This document shows positions 1 to 4,088 of a stretch of 5,053 nt of DNA, one piece after another. The notes under the pieces were generated by a model that saw only the letters and a list, made by a program, of their open reading frames with translations, was not told the DNA's origin and searched no databases. Location of the stretch: assembly GCA_003139975.1 (NCBI GenBank), contig PLHN01000380.1, positions 1-5,053 of the forward strand, given 5' to 3'. Position numbers and translations under genes: made by a program. Numbering within the stretch: the first letter of the stretch is position 1; each line of letters starts with the position of its first letter. This stretch comes from Acidobacteriaceae bacterium. Lineage in GTDB: Bacteria > Acidobacteriota > Terriglobia > Terriglobales > Acidobacteriaceae.

Positions 1-153
<153 letters not shown>

Positions 154-160
154 AACCTGA

Positions 161-209
161 AGTCGGTCTGGGTAGACCGACTGCCTCCGTCCCGCTGAGG
201 GACAGAGGC
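161..209 (-). other. Two adjacent hairpins next to mature 16S 5' end
   Basis: Positions 161-169 (AGTCGGTCT) and 174-182 (AGACCGACT) form a perfect 9-bp stem with a 4-nt loop. Directly beside it, 183-193 pairs with 199-209 as an 11-bp stem with one mismatch and a 5-nt loop. Both sit in the pre-16S RNA within 60 nt of the mature 5' end, so they are likely folding or processing elements. The 9-nt stem sequence recurs at 352-360, overlapping boxA. Confidence 0.75.
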
Positions 210-255
210 CCAATTTGTGAGTACGTTCAGACTTTGAGCCCGAACATTTCTTACA

Positions 256-314
256 GCACCGAACCAGAGCCGAAACTCCGGTGCGATGCCCGTATAACGC
301 GGACAAGTGTCCGC
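256..314 (-). other. Mid-leader hairpin pair
   Basis: Positions 256-261 (GCACCG) pair with 279-284 (CGGTGC), with an inner GAG/CTC stem at 267-269 and 276-278. A second hairpin, 299-304 with 309-314 (GCGGAC-AAGT-GTCCGC), lies 14 nt away. Neither is followed by a T-run in the direction of rRNA transcription, so they are leader structures rather than terminators. Confidence 0.6.
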
Positions 315-342
315 GCCACACTCACGACTGGCACGTTCAACC

Positions 343-355
343 TTTTGTCAAAGAC
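343..355 (-). promoter_or_regulatory. boxA antitermination element of the rrn leader
   Basis: The minus strand reads GTCTTTGACAAAA here, with TCTTTGACAA at 354-345. This closely matches the rRNA boxA consensus (TGCTCTTTRACAA). It lies on the correct strand about 190 nt before 16S and directly after a boxB-like hairpin. In known systems boxA RNA binds NusB-NusE (S10) and makes the polymerase resist Rho termination across the untranslated rRNA operon. Confidence 0.75.
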
Positions 356-360
356 CGACT

Positions 361-383
361 CGCATTTCCGCCTGAGCGGTGCG
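361..383 (-). promoter_or_regulatory. boxB-like hairpin upstream of boxA
   Basis: CCGC (368-371) and GCGG (376-379) form a stem with a 4-nt loop, extended by CGCA (361-364) with TGCG (380-383) around a 3-nt bulge. In the RNA this hairpin precedes boxA by a few nucleotides, the boxB-boxA order seen in E. coli rrn leaders. The primary sequence of boxB is not conserved between phyla, so the call rests on structure and position. Confidence 0.5.
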
Positions 384-440
384 TATTCAGTCCGCACCGG
401 CCTGCCCTAAGGCAAACCCGCACGTCCTCGAAACCTGTCA

Positions 441-469
441 AACCTATTCGTTCTCGCCATCGCTGTCAA
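441..469 (-). promoter_or_regulatory. Proximal rrn promoter (sigma-70 type)
   Basis: The minus strand shows a perfect -35 box TTGACA (469-464), a 17-bp spacer and a -10 box TAGGTT (446-441). The -10 keeps the key TA and final T. The predicted start is near 434, on a G, upstream of boxB and boxA. A second TTGACA (441-436) overlaps the -10 but has no good -10 of its own at 16-18 bp. Confidence 0.6.
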
Positions 470-546
470 CCCGCTGGAATCACAGGATTTCCACCTGTTT
501 TCAACAGTACGGGGAGCTTCCATCCAAAGCGGGCTGCACATCGTGC

Positions 547-571
547 AACTCTTTACTGGAGAACTCTTTAC
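547..571. repeat. Direct repeat AACTCTTTAC, two copies, 15-bp period
   Basis: AACTCTTTAC occurs at 547-556 and again at 562-571, separated by 5 bp. On the rrn strand it reads GTAAAGAGTT twice. The pair lies about 80-100 bp upstream of the proximal rrn -35 box, a usual distance for an activator site, but no regulator can be named from the sequence. Confidence 0.55.
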
Positions 572-820
572 AGCGCACTCGAAAACGCTCTTCCGCGCAG
601 GTGGCAAGAAATCGGCGCACGCCGAAGCGGAAGACGGCTCAATAATAAAGATCGCTTGGAGGCTCTGCTCTACGCGGAAACCCTTCAGGGAACTCTGTCC
701 CCGAATGCGAACCCCGGGAAAAATGGGGTTAATTGGAGGCTTACTGAATTAGATGCCAAAAGCCGCCGCGAGGTTTCAGCAGGCAGCCCAGACACTCAAT
801 CACTGTCCTCGATCTCAATG

Positions 821-849
821 TTTATACCAAACTGTGCAGGGGAATGCAA
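821..849 (-). promoter_or_regulatory. Candidate distal rrn promoter, extended -10
   Basis: The minus strand has TATAAA (826-821) preceded by TGG, giving an extended -10 (TGGTATAAA). A TTGCAT -35 box (849-844) lies at an optimal 17-bp spacing. A T8 run (866-859) falls about where an UP element would lie, near -45 to -52. Predicted transcription starts near 814 and runs toward 16S. Tandem rrn promoters are common in bacteria, but the 380-bp gap to the proximal one is large; it could instead serve an unrecognised small RNA. Confidence 0.35.
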
Positions 850-977
850 GGGGGAACCAAAAAAAACACTTGATCCTCACAACTTAAGGTATTGGCGCGG
901 TCCGGCAGCTGCCGAATGACCCTTGGTTGGCGGCGCTTTGCAACCGCGACGTCGTCGCATCCGTACGTGTTGGTAAG

Positions 978-1000
978 GGCTTTCAACCTTCGGAAAAGCC
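978..1000 (-). terminator. Possible weak terminator hairpin after the glycosidase-like gene
   Basis: GGCTTT (978-983) pairs with AAAGCC (995-1000) about 40 nt beyond the TAA stop of the minus-strand gene. The loop can add a CC/GG pair. No U-run follows directly; the nearest T8 tract is more than 100 nt further on (866-859) and has only a weak stem before it. Termination here is therefore uncertain. Confidence 0.25.
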
Positions 1001-1038
1001 ATGAAAGCTGCCGTTACGACAATGCCTGCACTCCGCAA

Positions 1039-2325
1039 TTACCGCACTTCCTTCTGGTAGGCCGCGATCTCATCCCTCACAATTTTCAAATCCCCCCGCC
1101 CCCACAAATTCGCGGGCTCAATATCGTCGTGGGTGTTGGCGTCGAACCCCTCGTCAGGCGGACCAAATTCATTGAACTGATGAATGATCAAAAAGATTGG
1201 AGCTAGTTGAGTCGCATAGCCCATGAAGGACGCAAATGTGTCGTAGCCTCCGTCGCTTCCGAAACGCAGCGCGTCATCTGGACAATAGGGCAGAGATTCG
1301 GGATGAGGACAGCCCCATCCATCTTGTCCCGCAGTCGCGATCGAAGCCGTAAAATTCTCTACTCGCGAGCCGGCCAGATTATAGGAAGGATAGTACGGGC
1401 ATAACGGCTCCGTGCAGGAAGTGTTGAGCCGGTCGACCCAACTCCAAAAGCCATATGCGGGATTGATCTGAACCGGCGCGTTTGGCGTGCCCTGTGCTGC
1501 CCACAAATCCGGCTGGCTGTCGAGATATCCCGCCATCAGCCTGAAAGTGTATTTCTGGCCGATCTCAGGATGGCTTGCCAGAAACTGCTCCAGCCGATAC
1601 CAGAGAGGATGGTCGGCAATGTTCGGATCCTGCGCCGCGCCAATAAAAATAAGCATCAGCGGCTTGCCTTGGTAAATCACGTTCAGATTTGGATACCGCT
1701 GCGAGAGTTCGCCGAAGAATTCCGCTTCCTTCTCGAAGGCCGTCTTTCCGTCCTGGTCCTTGATCAAGACGTTGTTGTCGATGCCGCCGAGCAGGGGAAT
1801 CAGCTTCATGCGCGTCCCCAGCGCCGTCCACGCAGGATACAGATTGCCCGTGTTATCGCGGATTTGCCGGTTATACGCCCGAAAAGCCGGAGTACAGTTC
1901 CGGACGTATTTCTTGACGAACCACTCGCTATTGAAAATACAGCTCACATTATTGGTCACTTCGCTGATGGCCGCGTCGGCCCCCATAGACTCGATCCATG
2001 CGACATGCTGTTTGATAATCGCCGGGTCCGCGCTGTCATAGCCGCCGCCCACAGCCTGCATGTCAGCCGACTGCAAAACGGGTAGCGCGGAGAAACCTTG
2101 AAATGTCACCGCCTTCGGCCCGAACCACGCTTCGTACTCCATCACTACGACATGGCTCTTGTCGTTCACGATTAACGGACCGCTCGCCGCTGCGGGAGGC
2201 TCGGCCCATGCCAAAAGCTGCCCGAGTGCCAAGAATGCGGTCACGGTCGCGGCCCGGGCGAATGGGCAAATCGGTGGCCGTTGCATTCTGATGGCTCGCA
2301 CCAGATACCGCACAGTTGCATTCAT
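1039..2325 (-). CDS. Exported glycoside hydrolase family 99/71-like protein
   Basis: The 428-residue protein starts with a basic n-region and a hydrophobic stretch (about 25-41) ending in AWA, a likely signal peptidase I site after residue 41, so it should be exported. The mature part has a pattern I associate with GH99/GH71-like (beta/alpha)8 proteins: VVVMEYEAWFGP near the start (59-70), GYDSADPAIIKQHVAWIESMG (95-115 region), then QFNEFGPPDEG (383-393) and DIEPANLWG (401-409) near the C-terminus. GH99 enzymes are endo-alpha-mannosidases using acidic residues; E386, D391 and E392 are candidate active-site residues here, but that is inference. The mature chain has six cysteines (129, 144, 304, 309, 339, 348), consistent with disulfides outside the cytoplasm. 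The gene is monocistronic, divergent from the DinB-like gene, and its stop is TAA. Substrate is unknown; it could also be a non-catalytic relative. The fold assignment is moderate and the exact activity is unassigned. Confidence 0.6.
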   Translation of the reverse strand: MNATVRYLVRAIRMQRPPICPFARAATVTAFLALGQLLAWAEPPAAASGPLIVNDKSHVVVMEYEAWFGPKAVTFQGFSALPVLQSADMQAVGGGYDSADPAIIKQHVAWIESMGADAAISEVTNNVSCIFNSEWFVKKYVRNCTPAFRAYNRQIRDNTGNLYPAWTALGTRMKLIPLLGGIDNNVLIKDQDGKTAFEKEAEFFGELSQRYPNLNVIYQGKPLMLIFIGAAQDPNIADHPLWYRLEQFLASHPEIGQKYTFRLMAGYLDSQPDLWAAQGTPNAPVQINPAYGFWSWVDRLNTSCTEPLCPYYPSYNLAGSRVENFTASIATAGQDGWGCPHPESLPYCPDDALRFGSDGGYDTFASFMGYATQLAPIFLIIHQFNEFGPPDEGFDANTHDDIEPANLWGRGDLKIVRDEIAAYQKEVR

Positions 2326-2330
2326 GAAAA

Positions 2331-2337
2331 TCCCCCC
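2331..2337 (-). promoter_or_regulatory. Ribosome binding site fixing the start of the glycosidase-like gene
   Basis: The minus strand reads GGGGGGA five bases before the ATG at 2325. It is G-rich rather than a classical AGGAGG but well spaced. The alternative Met14 start (codon at 2286-2284) has no such site, so the longer start is preferred. Confidence 0.55.
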
Positions 2338-2387
2338 AGTCGAAGGTAAGCCGCCCGATGATTGGATGAGCGGACGAGCCGGCGAGG

Positions 2388-2416
2388 ATCATAAACCCCA
2401 GTCGCAAAGCAAAGTT
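2388..2416 (-). promoter_or_regulatory. Possible promoter of the glycosidase-like gene
   Basis: A good -10 TATGAT (2393-2388) lies about 63 bp before the start codon. At 17 bp the only -35 candidate is AACTTT (2416-2411), which matches poorly, so an activator or different sigma factor may be involved. Confidence 0.3.
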
Positions 2417-2455
2417 CTTGCCGAACGCGCGGTGCAAAACAGCTTCCGAAGACCC

Positions 2456-2485
2456 TTGACTTTCGTTTTTTCTTTCGACTAGAGT
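2456..2485 (+). promoter_or_regulatory. Promoter of the DinB-like gene
   Basis: TTGACT (2456-2461) and TAGAGT (2480-2485) are separated by 18 bp that include a T6 run. The predicted start near 2492 gives a 5' untranslated region of about 50 nt with AGGAG at 2531-2535. Confidence 0.5.
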
Positions 2486-2542
2486 ACAAACCGCCTCTTC
2501 GTCAGCCGAGCCTGACAATCCCAAATTCGAAGGAGAAATCCC

Positions 2543-3091
2543 ATGCCCGCTCCCAGCCATGCACCCACGCCCGAGTTTGTTGCCATCTACAGCGCCATGA
2601 TGCTCGATGGCGTCGCACGTGAAATGGAGACCACCAAGAAGGTCCTTGCCGCTGTGCCCGATGGCAAGCACGACCACCGCCCCGATCCCCACGCCCGCAC
2701 CGCCTGGGAACTGGCCTGGCATATTGCCGACGCCGACGTCGATTTCCTCGACAGCATTGCCGATATGAAGTTCACGATGGCCGAAAAAGTGCGCGCCGAC
2801 AAACCTAAGAACATCGCCGATTTGGTCGCCTGGTATGACCGCGAGATGAAGCGCGGCATCGCACGCGTCCGCGCCATGTCGCCCGCGCAGTTAGCCACCC
2901 CGGTCGATTTCGCCGGAATGTTCAACCTGCCAGCCGCCTTCTATCTCGGATTCCTCAACAATCACAGCATTCACCATCGCGGCGAGCTTGCAACTTATCT
3001 GCGCCCCATGGGCTCGAAAGTGCCCCAGATCTACGGCGGCAGCTACGACGAGCCGTTCCAGATGCCCGGCCAGAAAACCAGCGCCGCCTGA
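2543..3091 (+). CDS. DinB/DUF664-family putative metal-binding protein
   Basis: The 182-residue protein has the size and helical pattern of the DinB/YfiT four-helix-bundle superfamily. The diagnostic parts are AWELAWHIADADVDFL, with His60 in the second helix region, and a C-terminal block with His141 and His145 in an HxxxH arrangement inside NHSIHHRGELATYLR, followed by VPQIYGGS. His60, His141 and His145 are the expected divalent-metal triad. No signal peptide is seen, so it is probably cytoplasmic. Family members include thiol-dependent transferases and DNA-damage-inducible proteins, but most have no known substrate, and none can be assigned here. The start is set by AGGAG (2531-2535) seven bases before ATG. 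The gene has its own promoter and ends at a strong terminator, so it is a single-gene unit. The name DinB refers to the fold first seen in Bacillus and is unrelated to E. coli DNA polymerase IV. Confidence 0.85.
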   Translation: MPAPSHAPTPEFVAIYSAMMLDGVAREMETTKKVLAAVPDGKHDHRPDPHARTAWELAWHIADADVDFLDSIADMKFTMAEKVRADKPKNIADLVAWYDREMKRGIARVRAMSPAQLATPVDFAGMFNLPAAFYLGFLNNHSIHHRGELATYLRPMGSKVPQIYGGSYDEPFQMPGQKTSAA

Positions 3092-3112
3092 TCGTGTAGG
3101 TGGATTGTGTGG

Positions 3113-3132
3113 CGCGGGCGCAATCGCCCGCG
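3113..3132. repeat. Perfect 8-bp inverted repeat (REP-like hairpin)
   Basis: CGCGGGCG (3113-3120) and CGCCCGCG (3125-3132) flank a CAAT loop, 22 bp after the DinB-like stop codon. No T-run follows it, so it is not the terminator itself. It may protect the mRNA 3' end or be a copy of a dispersed GC-rich palindrome; copy number cannot be judged from this window. Confidence 0.5.
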
Positions 3133-3147
3133 GGGACATTTACAGAG

Positions 3148-3190
3148 AAGCCGCCCCATTCAGCGATCCTGCTGCCGCGGGCGGCTTTTT
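3148..3190 (+). terminator. Intrinsic terminator of the DinB-like gene
   Basis: AAGCCGCCC (3148-3156) pairs perfectly with GGGCGGCTT (3179-3187), and the stem runs into a T5 tract (3186-3190). The 22-nt loop can form an inner CAGC/GCTG stem (3161-3164, 3171-3174). The T-run ends exactly at the last base of the convergent vapC. In the other direction the stem is followed by TTCTCTGT, so it may also terminate vapBC, less efficiently. Confidence 0.8.
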
Positions 3191-3585
3191 CATCGTCCGG
3201 CCCAGAGAATTTCCACAGGATAAAGCTGCATGTGCCGGTCCGCAGTGATCAGTGTCAGACCCTCGTATCGGGCCTGTGCGACAAGCAAACGGTCAAAAGG
3301 ATCGCTATGATGCAAGGGCAGATCACAAACCGCTAGAGCATGGGAATAGCTCACCGGCAGTGGCCTTAGCCCTTGCCGTTCGGTTTCTCTGGGAACCACC
3401 TGAAGAGGGGATTCGGGCAATTGCATCTTGCCGATACTTGTCTTGATCGCGATCTCCCAAACGCTCGCGGCCGAAAAATAAAGTTCGTGCTCGGGCGACG
3501 TCAATACCTCCCGCGCCGCTCCATTGATGCGGGCGACCTCCCCGACGCTCCAGAGCCAGACCACGGTATCAAGCAGGAATTTCAT
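3190..3585 (-). CDS. vapC: VapC-type PIN-domain ribonuclease toxin
   Basis: The 131-residue protein is a typical-length PIN-domain toxin of a type II toxin-antitoxin system. The acidic metal-binding residues are all visible: Asp6 in MKFLLDTVVWLW, Glu44 in SAASVWEIAIK, Asp95 and Asp98 in HHSDPFDRLLVAQA, and Asp116 in LITADRHM. PIN toxins cleave RNA, often tRNA or rRNA, with Mg2+ or Mn2+, and are neutralised by binding their antitoxin. All catalytic positions are intact, so the toxin should be active. The start codon overlaps the vapB stop (ATGA), and no Shine-Dalgarno site precedes it, which suggests translational coupling that keeps antitoxin made first. The RNA target cannot be deduced. The gene converges on the DinB-like gene, and its TGA stop touches that gene's terminator. 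Confidence 0.93.
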   Translation of the reverse strand: MKFLLDTVVWLWSVGEVARINGAAREVLTSPEHELYFSAASVWEIAIKTSIGKMQLPESPLQVVPRETERQGLRPLPVSYSHALAVCDLPLHHSDPFDRLLVAQARYEGLTLITADRHMQLYPVEILWAGR

Positions 3586-3881
3586 CGTCGGGCGGGTTTC
3601 CCCGCCAGTTTTTTCGCTTTCGCGCGCGACGGTTTCTTGCGCTTCGGTTCCTCACCGTAGAACAGCGCAACCAGGTCGTCGGGAAACGGAGCGTCGAAGT
3701 CTTCCGCGATGTAGATCTGCCCTTCCATCGCTCCCAGGGGCCGGAGGCGATTGGCTGGCGGAGCCGCTATCAACTTCGCCACCGGCACTCCGGCCCGCGC
3801 AATCGTGATCTCCTCGCCTTCGGCCACCCGCCGCAGCAACCTGGAAAGCTGCGTCTTCGCCTCGTGAATGTTGACTTCCAT
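3582..3881 (-). CDS. vapB: VapB antitoxin, Phd/YefM type
   Basis: The 99-residue protein begins MEVNIHEAKTQLSRLLRRV and continues EGEEITIARAGVPVAKL, the typical Phd/YefM-type DNA-binding and dimerisation domain (about 1-40). The segment EDFDAPFPDDLVALF (60-74) resembles the toxin-wrapping helix of VapB partners. It should bind VapC, block its active site, and repress its own promoter as antitoxin or toxin-antitoxin complex. It lies upstream of vapC and overlaps it by 4 bp. It ends in an unusual 21-residue tail (79-99) with 11 Lys or Arg and several Ala and Pro, longer than the usual roughly 75-80 residue family members. No Shine-Dalgarno site precedes the ATG; the promoter position predicts a leaderless message, which supports this start. 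Confidence 0.9.
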   Translation of the reverse strand: MEVNIHEAKTQLSRLLRRVAEGEEITIARAGVPVAKLIAAPPANRLRPLGAMEGQIYIAEDFDAPFPDDLVALFYGEEPKRKKPSRAKAKKLAGKPARR

Positions 3882-3888
3882 AAAAGCA

Positions 3889-3918
3889 AGGTTAGCTAAG
3901 TCAGTGAACTAAGTCAAC
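3889..3918 (-). promoter_or_regulatory. vapBC promoter with overlapping operator repeats
   Basis: The minus strand has TTGACT (3917-3912), a 17-bp spacer and TAACCT (3894-3889). Only seven bases separate the -10 box from the vapB ATG, so transcription should begin at or next to the start codon. The region contains CTAAGTCA twice (3896-3903, 3909-3916; 13-bp period) and an imperfect dyad GTTnnCTnAGT-N6-ACTnAGnnAAC (3891-3918). These cover the spacer and -35 box, the expected place for a VapBC operator giving autoregulation. Confidence 0.6.
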
Positions 3919-3983
3919 AAAATCAAGAATCGCGCCCCCCGTATCCGCAAAAGCCCATGCCTATCCCGGTCGGGGTGGCCAAA

Positions 3984-4015
3984 AGCTAACAGCTCACAGC
4001 TAGAGGCTACTAGCC
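3984..4015. repeat. Short AGCT-rich tandem repeat plus palindrome
   Basis: Three 7-bp units, AGCTAAC, AGCTCAC and AGCTAGA (3984-4004), are followed directly by GGCTA-C-TAGCC (4005-4015). They lie in the 207-bp divergent spacer between vapB and pilT. No function is recognised; they may be an operator or remnants of a simple intergenic repeat. No clear sigma-70 or sigma-54 promoter for pilT could be identified in this spacer. Confidence 0.5.
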
Positions 4016-4088
4016 AAAGTCCCATTACCTCCGTCATCTCGCCGTAACGCCCCGCGCCAGTCATGATACGTAGCTGGAGCCTGTCCGC

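Larger units (their letters stand above)
154..434 (-). ncRNA. rrn operon leader (pre-16S 5' leader)
   Basis: This non-coding stretch lies between the predicted proximal rrn promoter and the mature 16S 5' end. Reading in the direction of transcription it holds a boxB-like hairpin, boxA, and hairpins at 299-314, 256-284, 183-209 and 161-182. This is the expected organisation of a bacterial rRNA leader, which loads the Nus antitermination factors and helps fold and process the 16S precursor. The leader would be about 280 nt from the proximal promoter. The RNase III stem with the 16S 3' trailer cannot be assessed because the trailer is outside the window. Open frames on the opposite strand here (for example 281-919) are best read as chance. 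Confidence 0.75.
470..1038. other. Long intergenic region upstream of rrn, no convincing gene
   Basis: This 569-bp stretch separates the glycosidase-like gene from the rrn promoter. I find no tRNA, no recognisable protein and no mobile element. A plus-strand open frame (281-919, 212 codons) runs through part of it and antisense through the rRNA leader; its translation resembles no known family and it has no credible start context. Items of note are a pair of 10-bp direct repeats (547-571), a small hairpin TGCAC-ATC-GTGCA (535-547), a 6-bp stem AACCCC/GGGGTT (710-730), a minus-strand promoter candidate (821-849) flanked by eight A residues (859-866), a 12-bp palindrome CGGCAGCTGCCG (903-914), and a hairpin after the glycosidase-like gene (978-1000). 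If the distal promoter is real, 470 to about 814 would be transcribed as a longer rRNA leader. Confidence 0.6.

Noticed and set aside
753..887. Small plus-strand open frame starting MPKAAARF (about 44 codons)
   Set aside because: A GGAGG lies upstream but 13 bases from the ATG, too far; no promoter or recognisable product.
857..890. T8 run on the minus strand as an intrinsic terminator of the glycosidase-like gene
   Set aside because: The preceding sequence forms only about five pairs with a bulge, so the stem is too weak; the run fits better as an A/T-rich element upstream of the 821-849 promoter.
281..919. 212-codon plus-strand open frame
   Set aside because: It runs antisense through the rRNA leader and promoter, shows no family signature, has no ribosome binding site, and its composition reflects the hairpin-rich leader.
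1570..2085. 171-codon plus-strand open frame inside the glycosidase-like gene
   Set aside because: Antisense to a well-supported coding region and without family resemblance.
2063..2722. 219-codon minus-strand open frame
   Set aside because: It overlaps the start of the DinB-like gene, the divergent promoter region and the signal-peptide end of the glycosidase-like gene in another frame; no conserved motif.
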